From CAYZJB01 sp964602985 (GTDB lineage: Bacteria > CLD3 > SB21), in contig CAZRTJ010000002.1 of NCBI GenBank assembly GCA_964602985.1, positions 124,001 to 188,000 on the forward strand: a stretch of 64,000 nucleotides of DNA, read 5' to 3'. The position numbers and the translations under genes are program-made. Of this stretch, positions 44,977 to 52,983 are shown piece after piece. Position 1 is the stretch's first letter. The number at the start of each line of letters is the position of its first letter. Below the pieces are notes generated by a model. It ran no database searches, was not told where the DNA came from, and saw nothing but the letters and a program-made list of their open reading frames with translations.

Positions 44977-45021
44977 AACGGCACCATGATAAGAAAAGGG
45001 GGGCAGCGAAGCAACGGAATG

Positions 45022-47073
45022 TTAGCGGGGAAAAACGATGGTGAACGTCGTTCCTTGACCGGGGATACTGTCGAGGCGGTGTTTCCAGTGGTGCTTGTCG
45101 AGAATGTCATGCACAATGGGAAGGCCCAGGCCGGTACCCTTCTGTTTGGTCGTATAGAAGAGATCAAAAATTTTGTCCATGTCTTGTTCGGCAATGCCCT
45201 CTCCGGAGTCGGTGATGTCTAATTCTACGGCGTCGTTGGTTTCTCTCATTCGGATGAGTAACGTCCCACCTCTCGGCATGGCATCCACCGCATTGATCAG
45301 CAGATTCTGAAAAACCTGCTGGAGCAGTTCCGTGTCCGCTTCGACAGAGAACGGACTCGCGAGATACTCCTCGATAATTTCAATGCGCTGAGATTGACAC
45401 CGCTCCTGAACGAGAGAAACAGTCGTCCGCAGAGCCGCCTCGAGGGAAACGGACTCACGCTGTGGTTCATTGGACTTGATGAATCGAAGGGCATCGGTGA
45501 GAATTCTTTCCAATCGCAGCGCTTCGTCGGCGATGATCCGGATGTACTCCATATTTTCTGACAGGTGAGGTCGGCTGAGGATCGCCCGCGCGAAGCCGCC
45601 GACCGCGACCAGAGGATTGCGAATTTCGTGGGCCATTTTGGCGGACATTTCGCCGACAGCCGCCAGCTTCTCCGAGCGGACCAGTCGTTCCTGACTTTCC
45701 TGTACCGAGGCGTGCGCCAATTCCAGTTCACGCACTTTTTCCTGGAGATCGCTGTAGAGGATCGCGTTTTCAATCGCCGCGCCCACCTGGTTCGCAAAAA
45801 TCTGAAGGGTTGCCAAATCCTCTTCCGTGATACTACGTCCGGAAATGGCGTTGTCACAAATCAAGATGCCCGAAGGTCCCTCGCGCCCCGGTAACGGAAC
45901 AATGGCCAGATGATCATTCCCGAAATAGGAATGGAGACGTTTGGCTGATTCTCGCGAATCGCCCGGTTGTGTCCGGGTGGACATCTGTCGCGTCAGGGAC
46001 TCACGGATCAGACCAAATGCATCTTCGGAATCGACGGACAAAGGAATGGACAATTGGCCAATGAGTTGGTTGACCTTGTAGTCCGTTCCGTCCTGAACCG
46101 CTCCGTAAGACAGGAGAATTTCCTGGAGTGTCTCCTGCGTTTGGGAAAGCTCGCTCCAGAGCCTGCCCGCTTCTTCGGGATCGGAGGGACCGATGGCCTT
46201 TCTGCCTTCGAGACGGGTTCGATCGGAATTGACCAACATGAGAAACGCGCGATTGAAACGGAATCCCTGGCCCGCAGTGGCCGCGACGAGAATCATGTCG
46301 ATGATGTCTTCGATATTGAGCGAACGATGAATGAGAGCCGACATCTCGTTGATCTTGGCGAGATTGGCCAAGCTGCGCTGACGGCTCTCGGCCAGGTGGA
46401 CTTCGGCCGTCCGGTCGCGTAAAACGAGGAGCGATTGAAGGTTTCCACTCTCGTGCAGCGGCGCCAGTGTCAGTTCGCAAATCAGCGTATCACCGGTGGA
46501 GGTTCGACAGACCGTGTGTGAATCTTTGATAATGTCCTTTAAATCGAGCATGTGGGGCAGGGAATGCAGCGTTGTCAGGAACGGAGCCTCCGTGCTGAAG
46601 AGATCCTGTGCCGGACGGCCGATCATCTCCTCGCGGCCGTAGCCAAACAGCGTTTGTGCGCCCACGTTCCATGAGCGGATCAACCCCTGTTCATCCAACG
46701 TGACGATGGCGTCCGGTGAATGACGGGTAATCTGTGCAAAGTTCTCCAATTCCAGAAGTGCAAGTCGTTCCGCCTTCTTTTCCTCGGTCATGTCTTTTTC
46801 AAACACCAGTGCCATGCGACCCGTACCCGTCTCGTCCAGAACGGGGATGAAAAACTGAAACACGGTGCGTTCCGACGTGTTCACTTCCCTCAGCGTGATG
46901 CGCTTATCGGCCAGACACGATTGAACGAAAGGCGCCCATTCCGCGTCGGCCGCGATCCAAAGGCGTTCCTCTCCTTTCCAAAGCCAGATTCCGTTTTCAT
47001 CGCGTCGGAGAATTTCTCCGTGGACGTTTTGAATTGAATGAATGAGTTCGTACGCCGGGATGTGATCGAGCAT
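45022..47073 (-). CDS. PAS-GAF sensor histidine kinase, orphan
   Basis: 683 residues from MLDHIPAYELIH at 47073 (the open frame continues upstream inside the radical-SAM gene). Domains in order: an N-terminal PAS-like region, PAS at ~108-230 (ITRHSPDAIVTLDEQGLIRS), GAF at ~240-440, HisKA with His482 (KMAHEIRNPLVAVGGFAR), and an ATPase domain (NLLINAVDAMPRGG, DSGEGIAEQDMDKIFDLF, GTGLGLPIV). Soluble, no membrane helices. No response regulator is in the window. The start overlaps the radical-SAM stop by one base, so the two are translationally coupled. Confidence 0.9.
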   Translation of the reverse strand: MLDHIPAYELIHSIQNVHGEILRRDENGIWLWKGEERLWIAADAEWAPFVQSCLADKRITLREVNTSERTVFQFFIPVLDETGTGRMALVFEKDMTEEKKAERLALLELENFAQITRHSPDAIVTLDEQGLIRSWNVGAQTLFGYGREEMIGRPAQDLFSTEAPFLTTLHSLPHMLDLKDIIKDSHTVCRTSTGDTLICELTLAPLHESGNLQSLLVLRDRTAEVHLAESRQRSLANLAKINEMSALIHRSLNIEDIIDMILVAATAGQGFRFNRAFLMLVNSDRTRLEGRKAIGPSDPEEAGRLWSELSQTQETLQEILLSYGAVQDGTDYKVNQLIGQLSIPLSVDSEDAFGLIRESLTRQMSTRTQPGDSRESAKRLHSYFGNDHLAIVPLPGREGPSGILICDNAISGRSITEEDLATLQIFANQVGAAIENAILYSDLQEKVRELELAHASVQESQERLVRSEKLAAVGEMSAKMAHEIRNPLVAVGGFARAILSRPHLSENMEYIRIIADEALRLERILTDALRFIKSNEPQRESVSLEAALRTTVSLVQERCQSQRIEIIEEYLASPFSVEADTELLQQVFQNLLINAVDAMPRGGTLLIRMRETNDAVELDITDSGEGIAEQDMDKIFDLFYTTKQKGTGLGLPIVHDILDKHHWKHRLDSIPGQGTTFTIVFPR

Positions 47074-48116
47074 CACCAGACTCCCGGAATGGGCGCCTGG
47101 CATTGGGGGCAGGCGCCGTTCACGATACGATTGGCGAGGACGCGGAAGCCTATCCGTTCCACGAGCAGGGCATGGCACGACGGACAATAGGTGTTCTCCA
47201 GCGTTCCGGATCGTCCTGGTAAGTTGCCGGCGTATACGAAATGCACACCACAGCGAACGGCGATTTCGGCCGCTCGCGCAAGTGTATCGGCGGGTGTGTG
47301 CGTGTGATCCATCATTTTGTAATCCGGATGAAACGCCGTGACGTGCCAGGGGATGTCGGGTGAGATATCGCTTAGGAATCCTGCGATGTTTTGCAGCTCG
47401 ACGTCCGAGTCGTTGAAGCCGGGAATGATCAAGGTGACAACTTCCAGCCAAAACCCCATGTCGAAAATTCGGCGAATGCTGTCCTGAACGTTCTGGAGCG
47501 TTGTGCCCAGGTGGCGATACTGTTTATCATCAAAGCTCTTGAGATCGACCTTGTAGAAGTCGACATACGGCCGGATAAACTCCAGGACTTCCGGCGTGGC
47601 ATTTCCATTGGACACGAAAGCACCTGTCACACCGTGAGGTCGGGCCGCGGCGAATACATCGACCGCCCATTCGGCGGTAATCAGGGGTTCATTGTATGTA
47701 CTGGTGATGATGGGAGAGCGATGGCGCCTGGCGATATCCGCAATCTGTTGCGCCGTGATGTCGGATAGATTCGCGTTCAGGATGTCGTCCTTGAGCGCCT
47801 GGGACGTAATCCAATTTTGGCAATAGGCGCAGTGCAGATCGCAGCCGAGCATTCCGAACGAAAGGGTCTGCGTGCCCGGATAGGCATGGAAAAACGGTTT
47901 CTTTTCGATCGGATCGAGCTGAATCCCTGCGACGTAGCCCGCGGGCACCATCAGAGTCTGGTTCACATTCTTCCGGATTCTGCATATGCCGTCCCGGCCC
48001 GATCGGATTTTGCAACGGTGGCCGCAAGCGAAACATTCGACGAAATCCGAATCCAGAACGCGATAGAGTTGACCTTCGCGAGTGCGGACCGACAGGATGT
48101 CTTGGAGCGAGGTCAT
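47073..48116 (-). CDS. amrS: AmmeMemoRadiSam-system radical SAM enzyme
   Basis: 347 residues. The radical SAM cluster motif is CDLHCAYC (Cys92, Cys96, Cys99), with N-terminal cysteines at 28, 31, 35 and 45 (CFACGHRC ... GICRI) and a C-terminal zinc-ribbon-like pair (CPSC ... CPQC). This matches the AmrS/PflA-like branch that occurs with AmrA (AMMECR1) and AmrB (Memo); neither partner is in the window. Overlaps the kinase start by one base; it follows the dNK gene after 9 bp. Substrate unknown. Confidence 0.88.
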   Translation of the reverse strand: MTSLQDILSVRTREGQLYRVLDSDFVECFACGHRCKIRSGRDGICRIRKNVNQTLMVPAGYVAGIQLDPIEKKPFFHAYPGTQTLSFGMLGCDLHCAYCQNWITSQALKDDILNANLSDITAQQIADIARRHRSPIITSTYNEPLITAEWAVDVFAAARPHGVTGAFVSNGNATPEVLEFIRPYVDFYKVDLKSFDDKQYRHLGTTLQNVQDSIRRIFDMGFWLEVVTLIIPGFNDSDVELQNIAGFLSDISPDIPWHVTAFHPDYKMMDHTHTPADTLARAAEIAVRCGVHFVYAGNLPGRSGTLENTYCPSCHALLVERIGFRVLANRIVNGACPQCQAPIPGVW

Positions 48117-48125
48117 GCGGCTCCT

Positions 48126-48779
48126 TCACGGAGTCGGGTTGAAATAGCGAATGCCCGTCACACGCGACATCTGATGAATCAAGCGGTCGACCTGATGGGC
48201 GTTTTCCGGATCAAACTGCATGGCGTTGACGATCAGCAGGGGCGCCCACCGGAAATGAAGGAAGAACTGGTTGTACTCATCGACCAGATTCGTAATGTAG
48301 GTTTCATCCAACATCGGACGGTTCCAGTGTGCTTTTGAAATCCCGTAACTCTCTCGAAGCGTTCGCAGGAGATGGTCCGGGCTCGTTTGAAGATAAATGA
48401 CCATGTCGGGAATGGCAAGCTCCCGCTCCATTTGGTTCATCAAAACGTCGTAGAGAACGCGGTCTTCTTCGCGCAACCGCAGGTTCGCGTGGATGCGGTC
48501 GCAATAGAAGAGATAATCGGAAATGACCGCGTCGTAAAACATTTCTGTTTGGACGATTTGTCGTTGCACCCGGTACCGATCGATCAGCCGCAGAAGGTGT
48601 TTCTTGAAGACCACGTCTTCGGGATCGCCGCTGTTCATTTCGACAAAGGGACCTACGACATTTTCTTCAAGGATGGCGCGGCCGTTGAGTTGGGTTGAGA
48701 GCGCCTTGGCGAGCGAGCAGTTTGTTCGACGCAGGACGCCGTCGATGGCGATGAAGCGGATGTCTCCGGACTCGCTCAT
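48126..48779 (-). CDS. deoxynucleoside-kinase-family protein lacking a P-loop
   Basis: 217 residues, clearly of the dGK/dCK/dNK fold: AIDG start strand, ILEENVVGPF, a long helix pair, DAVISDYLFYCDRI, ERELAIPDMVIYLQTSPDHL and DEYNQFFLHFRWAPLLIVNA. The ATP loop, normally GxxGxGKT/S, reads GVLRRTNCSL (residues 14-23), with no Gly-Lys-Thr/Ser in any frame. Phosphate transfer in the usual way is therefore doubtful. The ATG overlaps the folK stop (ATGA). Could be a pseudo-enzyme, a regulator, or a partner of folK. Confidence 0.8.
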   Translation of the reverse strand: MSESGDIRFIAIDGVLRRTNCSLAKALSTQLNGRAILEENVVGPFVEMNSGDPEDVVFKKHLLRLIDRYRVQRQIVQTEMFYDAVISDYLFYCDRIHANLRLREEDRVLYDVLMNQMERELAIPDMVIYLQTSPDHLLRTLRESYGISKAHWNRPMLDETYITNLVDEYNQFFLHFRWAPLLIVNAMQFDPENAHQVDRLIHQMSRVTGIRYFNPTP

Positions 48780-49276
48780 GCCGGCTGTTCCTCCCGGTAC
48801 CAGTTGCGCTCCAGACAGATCACGCGGGCGGGGTCCGGACATCTCTGCAGGATTTCGGAGACGGTTTGTCCGAGTCTTGGGCACAGGCGGTTCGGACAGA
48901 TCTCCGCCAACGGGCGGAGAACGAAATTGCGGTGGTGGTACCGTGGGTGCGGAATGTGCAGCGTCTGGTCTTCAAAGATTTCATCCCCAAACAACACGAT
49001 ATCAATGTCGATCGTACGGGGTCCGTTGGGGATCTCTCTCGTCCGGCCCATGTTTCTTTCGACTTGCATCATCTTGTCGTGGAATGACCGGGGATCCGAT
49101 GTCGACAGAACGTCCACGGCGATGTTGTAAAAATCAGGTTGGTGTACTGGTCCGATCGGTTCGGTTTCATACAATGAGGAGATGACTTGAACGTGAGCGG
49201 ACCGGCGAATCTCGTGAACCGCGCGTTCCAGAAATTCTCTGCGGTTTCCCTGATTGGACCCCAGGCTGAGGATGAC
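48776..49276 (-). CDS. folK: 2-amino-4-hydroxy-6-hydroxymethyldihydropteridine pyrophosphokinase, no standard start codon
   Basis: Pyrophosphorylates the pterin precursor of folate. Translation of the open frame gives VILSLGSNQGNRREFLERAV, then SSLYETEPIG, RNMGRTREIPNGPRTIDIDI and HPRYHHRNFVLRPLAEI: a complete ~165-residue FolK. No ATG, GTG or TTG occurs between the upstream in-frame TGA and the LGSN motif; the first standard codon is TTG at 49174, which would remove 34 conserved residues. Initiation at a rare codon (ATC at 49273 is a candidate), or frameshift fusion with FolB, must be invoked unless the base calls are wrong. Start therefore given as the first conserved codon. Confidence 0.85.
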   Translation of the reverse strand, partial: VILSLGSNQGNRREFLERAVHEIRRSAHVQVISSLYETEPIGPVHQPDFYNIAVDVLSTSDPRSFHDKMMQVERNMGRTREIPNGPRTIDIDIVLFGDEIFEDQTLHIPHPRYHHRNFVLRPLAEICPNRLCPRLGQTVSEILQRCPDPARVICLERNWYREEQPA

Positions 49277-49277
49277 G

Positions 49278-49640
49278 CTACGAGCCGCGGCGACGGGTCA
49301 CCTCCACTTCCACGTGATCCAGGGAGCCCCGGATCGGAACACTGGGCTTCCGTACACGGACAGTGGCTTCCGCGACAGAAAAATCCGCAAGGATGCGGTT
49401 GGCGACATTTTGTGCGACGGCTTCGATGAGGTAGAATTTCTTTTCCGTCACGGCATTCTGAATGCATTGATAGACTTTTTCGTAGTCGACCGACAGGTCC
49501 AATCGGTCCCCTGCGGCGGCCTGGGAAAAGTCGAGAGCCATTTCGACGTCGATTTCAAACCGTTGTCCGAGTTTGCGCTCTTCCTCAAACAGTCCGTGAT
49601 GGGCATAGAAGATCATGTGCGTGAGTCGGATCTTATCCAT
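49278..49640 (-). CDS. folB: dihydroneopterin aldolase
   Basis: 120 residues. Cuts dihydroneopterin to hydroxymethyl-dihydropterin and glycolaldehyde in folate synthesis. The family pattern is present: MIFYAHHGLFEEERKLGQRF, LDLSVDYEKVYQCIQNAV, YLIEAVAQNVANRIL and VRVRKPSVPI. The ATG at 49640 overlaps the aminotransferase stop by one base. The stop (TAG at 49280-49278) is directly followed by the folK reading frame. Confidence 0.93.
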   Translation of the reverse strand: MDKIRLTHMIFYAHHGLFEEERKLGQRFEIDVEMALDFSQAAAGDRLDLSVDYEKVYQCIQNAVTEKKFYLIEAVAQNVANRILADFSVAEATVRVRKPSVPIRGSLDHVEVEVTRRRGS

Positions 49641-50806
49641 CACCACTTCCTGCAAAAATCTGTGATGCGTCGCATGGCTTCTTCCAACCGGAGTTCTGTA
49701 TCCGTGAGTGAGATTCGAAAATACGAACGTGCGGACTGGCCCAGACCGCTGCCCGGCGTGACGACCACGCCCCTTTCGTCCAGCAGTTCAAGCGCAAACT
49801 GCATCGAATCGAGATGTTGCGGCAGTTCCACCCAGACGTAAATGGTGGCGGTCGGCACGTCCGCCTTCAGGGGAGTTCGACTGAGCGCCTCCAGGACCAC
49901 GTCGCGTCGCTTGCGGTAGGTGGACAGGGCAGGGGCTGTCAGTTCCTCCACATGGTCGAGAGCAAACGCGGCGGCCTCCTGAATGGCCAGGAAAAGTCCT
50001 GTGTCGAGATTGGATTTGATCCGACTCAGGCCGGCGATCAGGGACGTTTCTCCCGCCGCGAAACCGGCTCTCCATCCGGTCATGTTGAATGTCTTCGAAA
50101 GGGAGTGAAATTCTATGCCGTTGCCGTGCACTCCGGATGCCTGCAAGAACGACGGTGGTGGCGCGTCGAAGTATAATTCCTGGTACGCAGCGTCATGCGC
50201 CGCGATCATGTTGTGTTGCTTCGCGAACGACGCGATTTCTTGAAAATCGGACAGACTTGCCGGAGCCGTCGTCGGGTTGTTGGGGTAATTAAAAAAGATC
50301 AGCCGACTTCGCTGAAGCACGTCCGGCGGAACGGTGTTCAACTGCATACGAAAGTGATGGGACTTCTCCAGCGGCAGGGCGTGGTACGTGGCTCCAGAAA
50401 GAATCGTTCCTGTGAGGTACGCGGGATAGGACGGATCCGGCCCGAGAACCACATCGCCTGGATTCACAAACGCCAGCGGGAAATGGGCGATTCCTTCCTT
50501 GGAGCCGATCAGCGGTACCAGCTGACGAGAGGGATCCACATGTAGGCCGTAGCGGCGGTGCAGGAACCTTGCGATGCTGCCGCGAAATATTTCCGAGCCG
50601 ACTTGATAGGGATATCGATGGTTCTTCGGATTGGACAGCGCTCGCGCCAGCGCGTCACAAATCGGACGCGGCGTAGGCAGATCGGGGTCACCGACTCCGA
50701 GGTCAATGACATCCTTCCCGGACGCAATCGCTTCGCGCTTGCGTCGATCCACTTCTGCAAAGAGGTGAACGGGCAAGATGGACAATCGGGATGCGAGTGA
50801 AAACAT
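49640..50806 (-). CDS. dapL: DapL-like LL-diaminopimelate aminotransferase
   Basis: 388 residues, class I/II PLP aminotransferase. The sequence follows the DapL pattern closely: LASRLSILPVHLFAEVD, DVIDLGVGDPDLPTPRP, LIGSKEGIAHFPLAFVNPGD, FFNYPNNPTTA, and the PLP lysine Lys238 in FHSLSKTFNMTGWRAGF. Predicted to make LL-DAP directly from tetrahydrodipicolinate for lysine and cell wall. Starts at ATG 50806, with a promoter at 50854-50882. First gene of a seven-gene minus-strand run. Another aspartate-family aminotransferase specificity remains possible. Confidence 0.82.
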   Translation of the reverse strand: MFSLASRLSILPVHLFAEVDRRKREAIASGKDVIDLGVGDPDLPTPRPICDALARALSNPKNHRYPYQVGSEIFRGSIARFLHRRYGLHVDPSRQLVPLIGSKEGIAHFPLAFVNPGDVVLGPDPSYPAYLTGTILSGATYHALPLEKSHHFRMQLNTVPPDVLQRSRLIFFNYPNNPTTAPASLSDFQEIASFAKQHNMIAAHDAAYQELYFDAPPPSFLQASGVHGNGIEFHSLSKTFNMTGWRAGFAAGETSLIAGLSRIKSNLDTGLFLAIQEAAAFALDHVEELTAPALSTYRKRRDVVLEALSRTPLKADVPTATIYVWVELPQHLDSMQFALELLDERGVVVTPGSGLGQSARSYFRISLTDTELRLEEAMRRITDFCRKW

Positions 50807-50853
50807 GGAGATTGTTGACAAAGCGTAGCGTTGAGACTATATTTATGCGCTTG

Positions 50854-50882
50854 AATATATCGTCACTTGCTTTGACTTTCAA
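50854..50882 (-). promoter_or_regulatory. putative promoter of the dapL-fol operon
   Basis: Minus strand TTGAAA (50877-50882), 17-bp spacer, TATATT (50854-50859), 47 bp before the dapL ATG. Confidence 0.55.
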
Positions 50883-51135
50883 GGAGAGAAGAGCAGGGGT
50901 CGTATTACCGAAATTCCACGAGGGCGCCGCTGGCGTCTAACATGCATGCGTGACTCTACCTTACAGTTTCACCATGAGGGTTTCGAATCTTCGACCGTTG
51001 ATACCCATCTTCTTGTAATACAGGCTTACTGTCGACTCCAAGTCACACGCGGAACTCACGAGAACAGGGTTGGGAATGGGGCGAGTTCAGTCGTTGTGTA
51101 ACCGGTAGCGATGCTGCCAAAATACGGAGAGACGA
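50883..51135. other. gene-free stretch upstream of the TPR gene
   Basis: Together with the dapL promoter region, about 330 bp without a gene. No convincing ORF, tRNA, terminator or repeat was seen here; it presumably contains the promoter of the TPR gene on the plus strand, but no clear boxes could be picked. Confidence 0.5.
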
Positions 51136-52281
51136 ATGACCACAGCCGCTGATGTAGGTCTGAATACCAACGTACACGTTGGCAATAAGGTGTTCCACGT
51201 TCAGACCGCGAGCGTAACGCACAAGAAAGTAGTCAAGTGCGAGGTGTACGAACACGGCAAAGTATTGACCGTTTTCGAATACACTTTTGAGGAGCTTGGG
51301 ATCTCGAGCAATATTCATGCGTCGGATCTTCAACTGATCGTGAACAGTCTGCACCACGAAACGGCATCGGATATCGAGATGTTGTTTCAGATGTCCGACA
51401 AGATTAAGACCGTCAAACACCCGTATTCCAACAACAAAATGGGATCGGTGTTTCTATCCTGGCATCTGATCCCGGAAGCGATCCATGAATTTCAGACCGC
51501 CATCGATCACGAACCGAAGATGATCGAAGCCTATGTCAACCTTGGACGTGCCTACCTGGAAAGCGATGATCCGCAAAAGGCTCTGGAAGTGTTGAAGAAC
51601 GCCATGCAGCAGAGCGCCAATTTCCCGGACATTTATAATTATTTGGGTGTCGCGTATTCCGATTTGTCTCAGTTCGGCCAAGCAGCGGAGTGCTTCAAGA
51701 AAGCCTGCGAACTGAATTCGAAGTTCTACGAAGCGTATATCAATCGCGCGTTGAATCGAATCAAAGGGGCGAAAGTCAACGGCAGTCCGGATTCCGAGAC
51801 GGACTTTCAAGCAAAGCTCATGGAAGAAGTTCGGACGGCCTTCGAGATTATCGGAGGCGATTCTGTCCAGACCTATCAGAGGGTGTTCAAGTCCCTGCAG
51901 CTGAAACAGTATGAAGTTGCGGCCTTTCTCCTGACCGATATCAAGAAGCAGTTGAAAAAAGAACGCAGTATCGTGGAAATCACGGATCTGTTCTATCTGA
52001 AGTTTATGTTTGGTGGAGAAGGGAAGAATGACGAGATGATCGAGCGGTACGAGAAGATGCTGTTCGACCGGATCAAACACAATCCGCGGTACGCCGACCT
52101 GCATAACACGCTGGGAATTCTGCATATCATTCAGTGTCGCAATTTCTTTCTCAAAGCAATTGACGATTTCAAGTCGGCGATCGAAATCAACGATCGATAC
52201 GAGAGCGCAAAGAAGAACCTGAAACTGGCCGAAAACGACGGGCGTGGCTTTCTGATCTTGCTTCGCGCCATTCTCAAATAA
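51136..52281 (+). CDS. TPR protein with N-terminal 'HVQT' module
   Basis: 381 residues, cytosolic. Residues ~10-60 (VGNKVFHVQTASVTHKKVV, VFEYTFEELG) resemble a small uncharacterised strand-rich module that I recall from TPR and zinc-ribbon proteins of other phyla. Next come TPRs (AIHEFQTAIDHEPKMIEAYV, AYVNLGRAYLESDDPQKALE, NYLGVAYSDLSQFGQAAECF), a divergent middle region and a final TPR-like segment (LGILHIIQCRNFFLKAIDDF). GGAGAG precedes the ATG. Monocistronic by position. No partner can be named. Confidence 0.78.
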   Translation: MTTAADVGLNTNVHVGNKVFHVQTASVTHKKVVKCEVYEHGKVLTVFEYTFEELGISSNIHASDLQLIVNSLHHETASDIEMLFQMSDKIKTVKHPYSNNKMGSVFLSWHLIPEAIHEFQTAIDHEPKMIEAYVNLGRAYLESDDPQKALEVLKNAMQQSANFPDIYNYLGVAYSDLSQFGQAAECFKKACELNSKFYEAYINRALNRIKGAKVNGSPDSETDFQAKLMEEVRTAFEIIGGDSVQTYQRVFKSLQLKQYEVAAFLLTDIKKQLKKERSIVEITDLFYLKFMFGGEGKNDEMIERYEKMLFDRIKHNPRYADLHNTLGILHIIQCRNFFLKAIDDFKSAIEINDRYESAKKNLKLAENDGRGFLILLRAILK

Positions 52282-52499
52282 CTCCCACAGACACACTCCC
52301 AAAGCTATTCCCGCATGCCTATTTTTTTCAATAGCTTACTTGCCATCGCGCCGCCTTTGTTCTATATTCGGTAGTACTGATCTTCGGCTGATTGCGTTTC
52401 AGAGACCTATAAATAGTAAACAAGATTACGTAGGAATTTCTGTTGAACTGTTCGATACGGCTCGCACGTGAACTTACCGACCGACGTTTTCCTCGTGGA

Positions 52500-52982
52500 A
52501 TGACCTGCCTCCGTCAATTTCTCCTGTTCCTTCTTCTGTTTCCGGCTTCCCTGATCGGGCAGACAGAGGCGGAAGTCTCCATTTTTCCAGCGCGATTCGT
52601 GAAGGGAAACACCGCCGAGGTGGAATACCGATTCGACGTAAAAGCAGGACTGGCGCGGGCTCTGGCGGTGTACTTTTCGTGGTCCGTCGATCGGGCGGTA
52701 GTCAAATCCGTCGAAAAGAATGGTTCCGCATTATGGTTGTTAAATGAGAAAACGGAAGCCCCTCGCGAGTCCGTGATTACCTGGTATTTTGATGCGGACA
52801 GCCGACGCATAGTGCTGCAGGCGTACGACGGGGAGTTCCGATCCAACGACCGCATCGTCGTCAAGCTCCTTGTCCAGGCCTCACAACTGGCCGGAACGGA
52901 TACCCTGAGCGGATATGTGGGAGGTTCGTTGAGTCAACTGCGTCGCTGTGCCGGAAACCCGATCATGGAAGTAGTACCCTGA
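52500..52982 (+). CDS. secreted cohesin-like domain protein
   Basis: 160 residues from MTCLRQFLLFLLLFPASLIG (signal peptide); a TTG start 19 codons earlier adds no signal-like sequence. The mature part (VSIFPARFVKGNTAEVEYRF, LAVYFSWSVDRAVVKSVEKN, NDRIVVKLLVQASQLAGTDT) has the strand spacing of cohesin/CARDB-type beta-sandwiches, a low-level similarity. Its stop is 1 bp before the giant-protein ATG, so it is very likely cotranscribed and may work with that protein at the surface. Confidence 0.6.
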   Translation: MTCLRQFLLFLLLFPASLIGQTEAEVSIFPARFVKGNTAEVEYRFDVKAGLARALAVYFSWSVDRAVVKSVEKNGSALWLLNEKTEAPRESVITWYFDADSRRIVLQAYDGEFRSNDRIVVKLLVQASQLAGTDTLSGYVGGSLSQLRRCAGNPIMEVVP

Positions 52983-52983
52983 G

